Shown: positions 34,528 through 43,727 of the stretch, in pieces
Numbering within the stretch: position 1 is the first letter of the stretch
How the letters are laid out: each line of letters starts with the position of its first letter
NCBI GenBank assembly: GCA_905234275.1
Contig: CAJOHD010000003.1
Span: 192,780 to 256,779, forward strand
Length of the DNA stretch: 64,000 bases
DNA from: an uncultured Bacteroidales bacterium
Lineage (GTDB): Bacteria > Bacteroidota > Bacteroidia > Bacteroidales > F082
Direction: 5' to 3'
The notes under the pieces: generated by a model
Databases searched by the model: none
The model's input: the letters and a program-made list of their open reading frames with translations, nothing else
What the model was told of the DNA's origin: nothing
Position numbers and translations under genes: made by a program

Positions 34528-36735
34528 ATGGATAAAGTAACATTATTACCATACGAAAGTATTTACGAGAACTTCATCGATAAGAAATATCTTAAAGATG
34601 GTCACGATGAATACTTTTTCAGAAATCAGCAGGTCAAGAAGCCGGAAAACGGCTGGCGTCATCTGCGTTCCGACGAGATCGAGCGTCTTGTGAAGAACAA
34701 CAACACTGCCACCAGTTGGGATACCATTCTTGTCACTGATGATTTCGACACCAATTTGGTGAAAAACAATCGTTTTTACGGTATGGTGCGTATCGGAGCC
34801 ATCAAAAGAGTCGTGCTTCAGTATCACGATTTGAAGATGGCGTGCGGTATTACCGGTAGCACTATTATCTCTTGCGACATCGGCGATTACGTGGCTATTC
34901 ACGGCGTGCGTTATATGGCTAACTACATCGTCGGTGACAGATGTATTCTCTTTAACATCCACGAAGTTTCTTGTACCGACCACTCTAAGTTCGGAAACGG
35001 TATCATCAAAGACGGTGAGCCGGAAGACGTCCGTGTGTGGCTCGAGCTCATGAACGAGGCAGGCGGCCGCAAGATCCTTCCTTTCGACGGAATGATCACT
35101 GCCGACGCATATCTTTGGGCAAAATACACTGATATTCAGAAACTTCAGGACAGACTGTTTGAAATTACCAACAAAGAACACGACAGCAGCAGAGGTTACT
35201 ATGGAACCATAGGAGAAGGCTGTGTCATCAAGAATTCTTGGATTATCAAGGATGCGAAGATTGGATCTTGCTGTTATATCAAAGGTGCAAGTAAGCTGAA
35301 AAACATCACCATCAACTCATCGGAGGAAGAGCCGACACAGATTGGCGAGGGTGTGATTTTGGTCAACGGCATCGTGGGGTTCGGTTGCCATATCTTTTAT
35401 TCTGTGGTGGCGACACGTTTCGTCATCGGCGACAACTGCAACCTGAAATACGGCGCTCGTGTCATCTACTCTATCTTGGGCGACAACTCGACCATCTCAT
35501 GCTGCGAAGTGTTGAATAACCTTATCTTCCCGGCACATGAGCAGCATCATAACAACTCGTTCTTGATTGCAGCTTGTGTGATGGGACAGAGCAATATGGC
35601 AGCAGGCGCCACCTTAGGTTCCAACCACAACAGCCGCGCCACCGATGGTGAAATCGTAGCAAAACGTGGTTTCTGGCCAGGTCTCTGCTCCAGTGTCAAG
35701 CACTCGTCACAGTTCGCATCGTTCACTCTGCTTTCAAAGGCTGATTATCCGAACGAGATGAACATCAAGTTGCCTTTTGCCTTGGTAAACAACAACGTGG
35801 CAAAAGACCAGCTCGAAGTGATGCCGGCATACTGGTGGATGTATAACATGTACGCCATTGCACGTAACACCTCGAAATATATGAAACGCGACAAACGTCT
35901 GCGTAAGATTCAAAACATTGAGTTTGAGACATTTGCGCCAGACACAATGGAAGAAGTCATCGCAGGACGCAAGCTTCTCGAGGTGTGGACAGCCAAGGCT
36001 TATCTGCGCTCGAAAGGCGAGGATCCTGAACGTGAATACTACGAGTTGCGCGAACTCGGAAATAAACTCCTAAACGGAGACAAAGCTGTGGTGAAAGGTC
36101 TCGAAGTATTAGGCGAAGAGATGGAGAAATCACATCGTAAAGTAGTGATTCTCAAGCCTTACGAGGCATATCACGCCTACGAAGACATGATTATCTACTA
36201 CTCGGTGAAGAACCTTATCTATCACATGGAGATTCATCCGAAGGAGACTTTCGAACAGATGTGCAAGCGTCTTACCAACGTGCGTCAGCGTGAATGGATC
36301 AACTTAGGTGGTCAGCTTGTGACTGGCGACGACCTCGAGAAACTCATCGACGATATCTGCGACGGCACTCTCAACAGCTGGGACGACATCCATAAACGCT
36401 ATAACGATTTGTGGGAAAAGTATCAGACAGACAAGCTGTTACACAGCTATCAGGCTTTGAGATTCATCTACAACAAATGTCCTTCTTTGACCAAAGAAAT
36501 CTTCTCAGATGCCCTCGACAAAGGCGAAAAAGTGCTTCATTACGTCTGCGATCAGGTCTATGAGTCAAGAAAGAAAGACTATGAAAACGTCATACGTAAC
36601 TCAACCTTCCGCAACGCGGCAGAACGTGATGCAGTGAATGGAAAACTTGAAGACAACAGCTTCGTCAAACAAATCAAAAAAGAGACGGATCAAGCGTTGC
36701 AGTATATCAAAGATGCAAGAGAATTAATTAAGTAA
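34528..36735 (+). CDS. DUF4954-type protein with left-handed beta-helix
   Basis: This 735-residue protein resembles the DUF4954 family of Bacteroidota. Residues about 75-160 and 225-370 contain hexapeptide-like I/V-G-D/E repeats (IGDYVAIHGV, IGDNCNLKYGA, LGDNSTISCCEVL) expected to form a left-handed beta-helix, as in sugar-phosphate nucleotidyl- and acyltransferases. A HEQHHNNSFLIAA segment follows, and the last about 280 residues are mainly helical. The function is unknown. Its place between rfbB and nagB points to sugar-nucleotide metabolism, and the fold suggests sugar or acyl-group binding. Confidence 0.8.
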   Translation: MDKVTLLPYESIYENFIDKKYLKDGHDEYFFRNQQVKKPENGWRHLRSDEIERLVKNNNTATSWDTILVTDDFDTNLVKNNRFYGMVRIGAIKRVVLQYHDLKMACGITGSTIISCDIGDYVAIHGVRYMANYIVGDRCILFNIHEVSCTDHSKFGNGIIKDGEPEDVRVWLELMNEAGGRKILPFDGMITADAYLWAKYTDIQKLQDRLFEITNKEHDSSRGYYGTIGEGCVIKNSWIIKDAKIGSCCYIKGASKLKNITINSSEEEPTQIGEGVILVNGIVGFGCHIFYSVVATRFVIGDNCNLKYGARVIYSILGDNSTISCCEVLNNLIFPAHEQHHNNSFLIAACVMGQSNMAAGATLGSNHNSRATDGEIVAKRGFWPGLCSSVKHSSQFASFTLLSKADYPNEMNIKLPFALVNNNVAKDQLEVMPAYWWMYNMYAIARNTSKYMKRDKRLRKIQNIEFETFAPDTMEEVIAGRKLLEVWTAKAYLRSKGEDPEREYYELRELGNKLLNGDKAVVKGLEVLGEEMEKSHRKVVILKPYEAYHAYEDMIIYYSVKNLIYHMEIHPKETFEQMCKRLTNVRQREWINLGGQLVTGDDLEKLIDDICDGTLNSWDDIHKRYNDLWEKYQTDKLLHSYQALRFIYNKCPSLTKEIFSDALDKGEKVLHYVCDQVYESRKKDYENVIRNSTFRNAAERDAVNGKLEDNSFVKQIKKETDQALQYIKDARELIK

Positions 36736-36755
36736 AAACCTAAAAAATTATAGTT

Positions 36756-37547
36756 ATGAGAGTTATAATTGAACCTAATTACGACAAGATGTCACAGTGG
36801 GCAGCGAATCATATTGTCCGCAGAATCAATGAGTTCAAGCCAACAGCGAAGAAGCCTTTCATCCTCGGATTGCCGACAGGCTCAACACCTATTGGGACAT
36901 ACAAAGCCCTTATCAAGGCATACAAAGCCGGCAAGGTTTCGTTCAAGAATGTGGTGACATTCAACATGGATGAATATGTCAGAATACCTGAGGATCATCC
37001 TGAGAGCTACCATTCATTCATGTGGAATAACTTCTTCAAACATATTGACATCAAGAAAGAAAACGTGAACATCCTCAATGGAAACGCCAAAGATCTTGAG
37101 AAAGAATGTGCAGACTACGAAGCCAAGATCAAGAAATACGGCGGCATCCATCTGTTCATGGGCGGCATCGGTCCTGATGGTCATATCGCTTTCAACGAGC
37201 CAGGTTCATCACTGACTTCACGCACAAGAGTGAAATCGTTGACAACCGACACTATCATTGCCAACTCACGTTTCTTTGAAAACGACATCAACAAGGTGCC
37301 GAAGACCGCTTTGACAGTCGGCGTTGGCACAGTGATGGATTCTGACGAGGTGATGATTCTCGCCAACGGTCACAACAAGGCACGCGCTTTGGCAGCAGCT
37401 ATTGAAGGCGGCGTTTGCCACCTCTGCACTGTGAGCGCATTGCAGATGCATCCGAAAGGCATCATCGTGTGCGACGACGCAGCGACAGACGAGCTGAAAG
37501 TCGGCACGGTGAACTATTTCAAAGACATTGAAAAAGCTAACTTATAA
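36756..37547 (+). CDS. nagB: Glucosamine-6-phosphate deaminase
   Basis: This 263-residue enzyme has [55 protein letters not shown] and [19 protein letters not shown], the full NagB set, with the DEY catalytic region and [11 protein letters not shown]. It interconverts glucosamine-6-phosphate and fructose-6-phosphate plus ammonia, linking amino-sugar pools to glycolysis. It lies 20 bases after the DUF4954 gene, and its stop overlaps the next start, so it is part of the cluster. Confidence 0.95.
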   Translation: MRVIIEPNYDKMSQWAANHIVRRINEFKPTAKKPFILGLPTGSTPIGTYKALIKAYKAGKVSFKNVVTFNMDEYVRIPEDHPESYHSFMWNNFFKHIDIKKENVNILNGNAKDLEKECADYEAKIKKYGGIHLFMGGIGPDGHIAFNEPGSSLTSRTRVKSLTTDTIIANSRFFENDINKVPKTALTVGVGTVMDSDEVMILANGHNKARALAAAIEGGVCHLCTVSALQMHPKGIIVCDDAATDELKVGTVNYFKDIEKANL

Positions 37548-38098
37548 TGTTTTTTAAACACGAATCGAGTTATATAGACGATGGTGCCGTCGTTGGCGAC
37601 GGCACCAAAATCTGGCATTTCTGTCATATCCAGAAGGGCGCGGTGATAGGTAAGAACTGCTCGCTGGGACAGAATGTCAACATAGGAAACAATGTAAAGA
37701 TTGGAAACGGCGTCAGGATTCAGAACAACGTGTCGGTGTACGAGGGCGTGGAGATTGAAGACAACGTGTTTTGCGGTCCGAGCTGCGTATTTACTAACGT
37801 CGTGACACCACGGGCGCACTTTCCGGTGCACGGCGTTTATGCGAAGACACTAATAAAAGAAGGTGCGTCACTCGGTGCCAACTGCACTGTCGTTTGCGGC
37901 CACACCGTTGGAAAGAGCGCGATGATAGCGGCTGGTGCTGTCGTCACAAAAGACGTGAAAGACTACGCCTTGATGGCAGGAGTGCCGGCAAAGCAGATAG
38001 GCTGGGTATGTGAGTGCGGAAAGAAACTGAATAAAGATTTGAAATGTGAGTGCGGGAGGGAATATAAATTTGACAATAATGATTTAAGCAAAATATGA
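37547..38098 (+). CDS. Hexapeptide-repeat N-acetyltransferase (WlbB/WbpD-like)
   Basis: This 183-residue protein is almost wholly left-handed beta-helix hexapeptide repeats (AVIGKNCSLGQNVNIGNNVK and following), with the NCTVVCGHTVGKSAMIAAGA segment and the catalytic-type H/N residues of the WbpD/WlbB group. These acetylate UDP-2-acetamido-3-amino-glucuronate. A four-Cys tail (VCECGKKL...KCECG) forms a likely zinc knuckle. The next gene is a WlbA/WbpB-like dehydrogenase, supporting a 2,3-diacetamido-uronic acid route, though the WbpA and WbpE steps are not seen beside it. Confidence 0.82.
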   Translation: MFFKHESSYIDDGAVVGDGTKIWHFCHIQKGAVIGKNCSLGQNVNIGNNVKIGNGVRIQNNVSVYEGVEIEDNVFCGPSCVFTNVVTPRAHFPVHGVYAKTLIKEGASLGANCTVVCGHTVGKSAMIAAGAVVTKDVKDYALMAGVPAKQIGWVCECGKKLNKDLKCECGREYKFDNNDLSKI

Positions 38099-39063
38099 AG
38101 AATTTTTCGATTATGGGTGTTGGAGGGTATATTGCCCCGAGACATTTGAAAGCTATTAAAGATACAGGAAACAACCTTGTTTCGGCATTGGACCTAAGTG
38201 ATTCGGTGGGTATTTTAGACAGTTATTTCCCAAATGTCGCGTTTTTTACGGAATATGAGCTTTTTGACCGTCATAACACACGTTTGATTGAGAGCGGTAA
38301 CAAAATCGACTTCGTCAGTGTTTGTACACCAAACTATCTGCATGACGCTCATACCCGTTACGGATTGCGTATGGGAGCTGATGTAATCTGCGAGAAACCT
38401 ATGGTTTTGAACCCATGGAACATCGATGCTCTTGAGAAGGTTGAACACGACACCGGCCATAAAGCATATACCATACTTCAGTTGCGTCTCCACGATTCGA
38501 TTGCCGCACTGAAAAAGAAAATCGACGAAGGTCCGAAAGACAAGATTTACGATATCGATTTGACATATATAACAGCGAGAGGCGACTGGTATTACACATC
38601 TTGGAAAGGCAATATCAACAAGAGCGGTGGTATAGCAACCAACATCGGAATACATTTCTATGATATGCTTTTGTGGATTTTCGGTCCGGTGACCAAAAAC
38701 GTGGTGCACATCTCGACACACGACCGCGTGGCAGGTTATCTCGAGATGAAACGAGCCAGAGTACGCTATTTCCTGAGTATCAACGCAGAAACACTTCCTC
38801 CGAATGCTGTGCAGGGTGAAAAAAGAACGTATCGCACCCTCATGATTGACGGCTCTGAATTTGAGTTCAGCGTCGGATTCAACGAATTGCATACCAAGAG
38901 TTACGAAAAGATACTTGCAGGCGAAGGCTTCCGCATCTCGGAGGCAAGAAACTGCATCGATATAGTTTATCAGATTAGAAACGCAACGCCGATTGGATTG
39001 GTTGGAGACTACCATCCGCTGGCGAAATTGCCGTTGGCGAAACATCCTTTTGGATGGAGATAA
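38095..39063 (+). CDS. Gfo/Idh/MocA oxidoreductase (WlbA/WbpB-like)
   Basis: This 322-residue protein has the N-terminal NAD-binding GVGGYIAPRHLKAIKDTGNN, the CEKPMVLNPW (E-K-P) motif near 101 and the GGIATNIGIHFYDMLLWIFG substrate segment. It matches WlbA/WbpB, which oxidize UDP-N-acetylglucosaminuronate at C3. It overlaps the WlbB-like gene by 4 bases. The 3' end abuts a short heptamer-like repeat (39063-39082) leading into galE. Confidence 0.85.
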   Translation: MKNFSIMGVGGYIAPRHLKAIKDTGNNLVSALDLSDSVGILDSYFPNVAFFTEYELFDRHNTRLIESGNKIDFVSVCTPNYLHDAHTRYGLRMGADVICEKPMVLNPWNIDALEKVEHDTGHKAYTILQLRLHDSIAALKKKIDEGPKDKIYDIDLTYITARGDWYYTSWKGNINKSGGIATNIGIHFYDMLLWIFGPVTKNVVHISTHDRVAGYLEMKRARVRYFLSINAETLPPNAVQGEKRTYRTLMIDGSEFEFSVGFNELHTKSYEKILAGEGFRISEARNCIDIVYQIRNATPIGLVGDYHPLAKLPLAKHPFGWR

Positions 39064-39082
39064 CAGAGAACAGAGAATAGAG
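39063..39082 (+). repeat. Heptamer-like repeat before galE
   Basis: Copies of acagaga / acagaga / atagaga fill the whole gap between the WlbA-like stop and the galE ATG. Confidence 0.65.
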
Positions 39083-40132
39083 ATGAAGATATTAGTTACC
39101 GGAGGTACCGGGTTTATTGGTTCGCACACCACAGTGGAACTGCAGCAACAAGGCTACGATGTAATTATTGTGGATGCTTTGTTTAACTCGAGGATTGAGG
39201 CTCTTGACGCGATTGCTTCTATCACTGGAAAACGTCCAGAGTTCGAGCAGTTTGACCTTGCTGACAGAGAGAAAGTCGACGATTTTTTCCGTCGTCATCA
39301 GGACATAAAAGGCGTTATTCATTTTGCGGCACACAAGGCAGTGGGCGAGTCGGTGGAGCAGCCATTGAAATACTATCGCAACAACCTCGATTCGTTGATG
39401 AACATACTCGAATCGATGAACAAATACGGTGTGGAGAACCTTGTTTTCTCGTCGTCATGCACCGTTTACGGCGAACCAGACCCGGAAAACCTGCCTATCT
39501 CGGAAAAAGCTCCTATCAAGAAGGCTGAGTGCCCTTACGGCAACACAAAACAGATTGCCGAAGAGATCATGCAGGATTGCATCACAGCATATAAAGGATT
39601 GAACGCCATCGCATTACGTTATTTCAACCCTGTCGGGGCACACGAGAGCGCGAAACTCGGCGAGCTGCCGTTCGGAGTGCCGGCAAACCTTATGCCATAC
39701 GTCACGCAGACAGCTTACGGCATTCGTCCATTCCTGAGAGTTTTCGGCAACGACTACGACACCCCTGACGGAACTCCAATCCGCGACTACATCCATATCA
39801 TGGATTTGGCAAAGGCACACGTCAAAGCTATTGAGCGCATGATTCAAGGCAAGATGAAGGCTCCATTTGAAGTTTTCAACGTGGGAACAGGCACCGGTTA
39901 TTCGGTTTTGGACATCATCAAATCGTTCGAAAGAAGTAATAATATCAAGTTAAAATACGAAATCGTGGGCAGAAGAGCCGGCGACATCGTGAAGATCTGG
40001 GCTGACCCTACATATACTAATAAGGAGTTGGGCTGGAAAGCCGAGCGTAGCCTCGACGACATGACACGCAGCGCCTGGGAATGGGAAAAAGCATATCGCG
40101 AAGGCAAGACTTGTTTTAAAGTAAATGAATAA
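39083..40132 (+). CDS. galE: UDP-glucose 4-epimerase
   Basis: The protein (349 residues from the ATG at 39083) starts MKILVTGGTGFIGSHTTVEL and has HFAAHKAVGESVEQPL, SSSCTVYG, the catalytic YGNTKQIAEE, LRYFNPVGAH and RDYIHIMDLAKAH. It interconverts UDP-glucose and UDP-galactose, or the HexNAc forms. An upstream in-frame ATG at 38993 would add 30 unconserved residues inside the previous gene, so it is rejected. Its stop lies just before manC. Confidence 0.94.
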   Translation: MKILVTGGTGFIGSHTTVELQQQGYDVIIVDALFNSRIEALDAIASITGKRPEFEQFDLADREKVDDFFRRHQDIKGVIHFAAHKAVGESVEQPLKYYRNNLDSLMNILESMNKYGVENLVFSSSCTVYGEPDPENLPISEKAPIKKAECPYGNTKQIAEEIMQDCITAYKGLNAIALRYFNPVGAHESAKLGELPFGVPANLMPYVTQTAYGIRPFLRVFGNDYDTPDGTPIRDYIHIMDLAKAHVKAIERMIQGKMKAPFEVFNVGTGTGYSVLDIIKSFERSNNIKLKYEIVGRRAGDIVKIWADPTYTNKELGWKAERSLDDMTRSAWEWEKAYREGKTCFKVNE

Positions 40133-40148
40133 AAATAAAACTAAAAAT

Positions 40149-41195
40149 ATGAATAATAATCACCTTATTATAATGGCAGGCGGTGTCGGCTCACGTTTCT
40201 GGCCGATGTCGATACCGGAAAAGCCGAAACAGTTCATTGATGTGATGGGCATCGGAAAGACTATGATTCAGCTCACCGTTGAGCGTTTTGCAGGCATCAT
40301 CGCCCCTGACCATGTTTGGATTGTGACATCGAAGAAATATAAGGACATCGTGATGGAGCAGTTGCCGGAAGTCCCTGAGACACAGATACTTATGGAGCCC
40401 ATCATGCGCAACACAGCACCTTGCATCGAGTATGTTAGCCGCAAGATTTACGCCAAATATCCTGACGCGAACCTCGTGTTCTCACCTGCCGACCATCTCG
40501 TGCTCGACGTGCCGCATTTCCAGGAGGTGATTAAGGATTCGCTTGAATATACTAAGAATAACGACGTCATCGTGACGCTCGGCATGATGCCGACAAGACC
40601 TGAGACAGGCTACGGATATATCAAATCTTTGGACGCCAACTCGAAGGAAAAAATCCAGAAAGTGGAGGCTTTCAAGGAGAAACCTAACCTCGAGACAGCC
40701 AAGAAATACTTAGCTGACGGCGGTTATTACTGGAATGCCGGCATCTTCATCTGGAACGTGAAGATGGTGGTCAACACCATCGCAAAACTCGTGCCGGATC
40801 TGGCTGCAGTCTTTGACAAAATCGAGCCGCATTTCTATCAAAAAGATGAGCAAAAAGTCATCGACGAGCTTTTCCCGACATGCCCGAACATCAGCATCGA
40901 CTATGCTGTGATGGAGAAATCGAAAGATGTGTTCGTCTATCCGGCAAGCTTCGGCTGGAGCGACATCGGCACCTGGGGCAGTCTCTACACCCACATCCCT
41001 TACGATGCAAACAAAAACGCGCTCATCGGTGAAAACATCCAGATGGTCGACAGCAAAGACTGCATCGTACGCTCATACGGAAGAAAGAAAGTGATAGTGC
41101 AAGGTCTTGATAATTATATAGTTGTGGACGACAACAACTGTCTCCTCATCTGCAAAATGCAAGACGAACAACTCATTAAAGAATGGCAAAAATAG
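40149..41195 (+). CDS. manC: Mannose-1-phosphate guanylyltransferase
   Basis: The protein (348 residues from 40149) has LIIMAGGVGSRFWPMSIPEK (nucleotide binding), MEPIMRNTAPCIEY, FSPADHLV, RPETGYGYI, FKEKPNLETA and YYWNAGIFIW, typical of GMP-type mannose-1-phosphate guanylyltransferases. It makes GDP-mannose for the surface glycan. The single-domain length means no fused phosphomannose isomerase. The inner ATG is preferred because the first ATG (40125) overlaps galE and precedes a Lys/Asn-rich non-conserved leader. Confidence 0.93.
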   Translation: MNNNHLIIMAGGVGSRFWPMSIPEKPKQFIDVMGIGKTMIQLTVERFAGIIAPDHVWIVTSKKYKDIVMEQLPEVPETQILMEPIMRNTAPCIEYVSRKIYAKYPDANLVFSPADHLVLDVPHFQEVIKDSLEYTKNNDVIVTLGMMPTRPETGYGYIKSLDANSKEKIQKVEAFKEKPNLETAKKYLADGGYYWNAGIFIWNVKMVVNTIAKLVPDLAAVFDKIEPHFYQKDEQKVIDELFPTCPNISIDYAVMEKSKDVFVYPASFGWSDIGTWGSLYTHIPYDANKNALIGENIQMVDSKDCIVRSYGRKKVIVQGLDNYIVVDDNNCLLICKMQDEQLIKEWQK

Positions 41196-41220
41196 TTAGT
41201 TGGACTAAAATCATATAATT

Positions 41221-43170
41221 ATGAAAAAGCTTTTTATGAATATCGCAAGATTGTTTTTCGGAAGACGAAATTCAGGCTCATTATCAAGAGGTTACGTTCT
41301 TGCTTTTGACATTTTTATCGTATTATGCTCAATAGCATTTGTGCCTTTGGTTGGTTATTATCCCGACTACAACAAATCGAACGTTATGTTGTTCTTCATG
41401 CAATCAACCTCACTTTTGCTGTTTTTCATCATAGGTTTTTTAGTGACAGGTTCATATAAAGGACTTATCAGATACACAGGTTTTAGAGACATTGAGCGTA
41501 TTTCAAGGACGACAATCGGAGTGTTTGTTGCATTATGTCTTTGCAAGTATTTTATAAACAATATTGAAGGATTACGGGTTTTAAACATGTTTTTCCTCAA
41601 TTATCTCTCGATCTTGCTGACATGTGTCGTCATTTTGGTTTTCTTAATATTCGGCCGATTGATTATCCGTCGTATCTATAACGAATATCTGCGTCCTCAG
41701 CCAATTAAGAAAAATGTTGTGATTTACGGTGCCGGTGATGCCGGTCCTATCACGCAAAACGCTCTGTATCAGGACACTTCGACACAGTATAATGTTATTT
41801 CTTTTGTTGATGACTCAAAAGACAAGATCGGAAAATCAGTCAACGGAGTGAAAATCCGTAAGCCTGAAGCCGTATTTAACAAAGAGTTTATCAAAAAGTA
41901 TGAAATAGATATGATTATCTTGGCAATGCCAAGTTTGAAGATTGATAGGCGTAACGAGATTGTTAACAGGCTGCTCGACCTCGGTGTCACGGTGAAATCG
42001 GTGCCGCATGTCGAGAATTTCATTGATGGCGATAGTTTGAATTTCAATCAGATTGAGGAGATTAAGATTGAAGATTTGCTCGAGAGAGATCCTATCGTTT
42101 TGGGCAAAGAGAATGTGAAACACGAGCTTGAAGGCAAGGTCGTCATGGTGACAGGTGCAGCAGGTTCAATCGGTAGCGAGATCTGCCGTCAGGTGTTGCA
42201 TCACAACCCTAAGTGCCTGATAATGTTCGACCAAGCTGAGTCGCCGATGTATGACTTGCAGTTTGAGTTGAACAACGAAGAGCCATATAAACACATCGCA
42301 GTGCCGAAGGAGTTCGTCGTTGGTAACGTGAAGGATATCAACAAGTTGACGGAGGTATTTGAGAAATATCAGCCTCAGATTATCTATCATGCCGCGGCTT
42401 ACAAGCACGTCCCGTTGATGGAAAGCTTCCCATACGAAGCTGTATTCGTCAACGTGTTAGGAACTAAACTTGTGGCGGATTTGGCAATAAAATATGGCGT
42501 TGAGAAGTTTGTGATGATCTCAACCGACAAGGCGGTTAACCCGACTAACGTGATGGGTGCAACCAAACGTATCGCCGAGATTTACACTCAGAGCCGTCAC
42601 AGCAACACCAAGTTCGTGACCACACGTTTCGGTAACGTTTTAGGTTCAAACGGCTCGGTTATCCCGTTGTTTAAGAAGCAGTTAGCACACGGCGGACCTT
42701 TGACAGTCACTGACAGAAACATCATCCGTTTCTTCATGACCATTCCAGAGGCATGCAGCTTGGTTTTGGAAGCTGGCGCCATTGGTGATGACGACGATAT
42801 CTTCGTGTTCGACATGGGCAAGCCTGTCAAGATTTACGACTTGGCAAGCAAGATGATCAAATTGTCGCATATGCCTGATGTTCAGATAGAAATCACTGGT
42901 TTGAGACCTGGTGAGAAGCTCTATGAGGAGCTCCTTGCAACCAAGGAAAACACCATCCCGACCGAGCATCCGAAAATAATGCGCGCAAAGGTTCGTGAAT
43001 ACACTCAGGAAGAAGTCGACAAGGAAATTGCCAAGCTGTTGGAGATACTCCCAACATGTCAGGACTTTGACATTGTGAGACAGATGAAGGTGATAGTACC
43101 GGAGTTTAAGTCTAATAATTCAATCTATCAAATATTAGACAAACAAATGGGGGGGGGTATAAGTCGCTGA
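41221..43170 (+). CDS. Membrane-bound nucleotide-sugar 4,6-dehydratase (FlaA1/CapD/WbpM type)
   Basis: This 649-residue protein has four membrane segments in residues 25-145, a CoA-binding-like Rossmann domain (VVIYGAGDAGPITQNAL near 162) and an SDR domain with VMVTGAAGSIGSEICRQ near 310, YHAAAYKHVPLMES, and STDKAVNPTNVMGATKRIAE. This is the WbpM/CapD architecture; it makes UDP-4-keto-6-deoxy-HexNAc at the membrane. It is the second 4,6-dehydratase of the window, beside the soluble one at 15124. The last codons contain a run of nine G (43149-43157), so slippage there would change the C-terminus. Confidence 0.9.
   Translation: MKKLFMNIARLFFGRRNSGSLSRGYVLAFDIFIVLCSIAFVPLVGYYPDYNKSNVMLFFMQSTSLLLFFIIGFLVTGSYKGLIRYTGFRDIERISRTTIGVFVALCLCKYFINNIEGLRVLNMFFLNYLSILLTCVVILVFLIFGRLIIRRIYNEYLRPQPIKKNVVIYGAGDAGPITQNALYQDTSTQYNVISFVDDSKDKIGKSVNGVKIRKPEAVFNKEFIKKYEIDMIILAMPSLKIDRRNEIVNRLLDLGVTVKSVPHVENFIDGDSLNFNQIEEIKIEDLLERDPIVLGKENVKHELEGKVVMVTGAAGSIGSEICRQVLHHNPKCLIMFDQAESPMYDLQFELNNEEPYKHIAVPKEFVVGNVKDINKLTEVFEKYQPQIIYHAAAYKHVPLMESFPYEAVFVNVLGTKLVADLAIKYGVEKFVMISTDKAVNPTNVMGATKRIAEIYTQSRHSNTKFVTTRFGNVLGSNGSVIPLFKKQLAHGGPLTVTDRNIIRFFMTIPEACSLVLEAGAIGDDDDIFVFDMGKPVKIYDLASKMIKLSHMPDVQIEITGLRPGEKLYEELLATKENTIPTEHPKIMRAKVREYTQEEVDKEIAKLLEILPTCQDFDIVRQMKVIVPEFKSNNSIYQILDKQMGGGISR
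43149..43157 (+). repeat. Poly-G tract (9 G) at the 3' end of the dehydratase gene
   Basis: The tract encodes Gly-Gly-Gly five codons before the stop. Length change by one or two would replace the last residues and read into the tRNA-Thr region. Confidence 0.85.
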
Positions 43171-43186
43171 GTATCAGCTGATTTAG

Positions 43187-43259
<73 letters not shown>

Positions 43260-43272
43260 GTATTTGAGACGG

Positions 43273-43280
43273 CAAAAATA
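43273..43280 (-). promoter_or_regulatory. -7 element for tRNA-Thr
   Basis: TATTTTTG on the minus strand, 13 bases before the tRNA 5' end, matches TAnnTTTG. No clear -33 box. Confidence 0.45.
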
Positions 43281-43301
43281 CAAATTTTTTGAATATAACG
43301 C

Positions 43302-43727
43302 ATGCATTGGAAGATTTTTTCTGTGGTTTTGGCGTCGATAGTGAAGACGTTTTTCGCGCCTACTGTAGGTTTCGCGGCAGGATTGTCGTTTGGCACTACA
43401 TTTGCCGCCACCGCCATAGGAGCGATACTCGGTTTCGTGTTTTTCTACTTTCTGTTTGACAAGATTTCAAATTTCTATTACAAAAACAGGAAAAAAGAGA
43501 TAACTGCCAAAAAGATCAAGCGGGCGAGAAAGATAGTGACGATGAGGCATAAATACCCGGTTTGGCTGTTCGTGCCGCTGCTTCCAATAATGTCGATACC
43601 CGTTATGGCGGTTGTCGTCAGACGATTTTTCCATCACAACAAACCAGTGTTCGCATTATCGATTTTTACTGTGATAATGTTCGCACTGGTTGGATGTCTT
43701 GTTTTTTCGCCGATACAATATTTATAA
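43302..43727 (+). CDS. Small uncharacterized membrane protein
   Basis: This 141-residue protein is not recognized. It has two or three hydrophobic segments: about residues 8-28, 32-52 and, after a strongly basic stretch (KNRKKEITAKKIKRARKIV, about 64-82), two more near 88-106 and 115-135. The basic loop suggests a cytosolic connector. It meets the ROK kinase gene tail to tail with a 6-base overlap. No function is offered. Confidence 0.7.
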   Translation: MHWKIFSVVLASIVKTFFAPTVGFAAGLSFGTTFAATAIGAILGFVFFYFLFDKISNFYYKNRKKEITAKKIKRARKIVTMRHKYPVWLFVPLLPIMSIPVMAVVVRRFFHHNKPVFALSIFTVIMFALVGCLVFSPIQYL

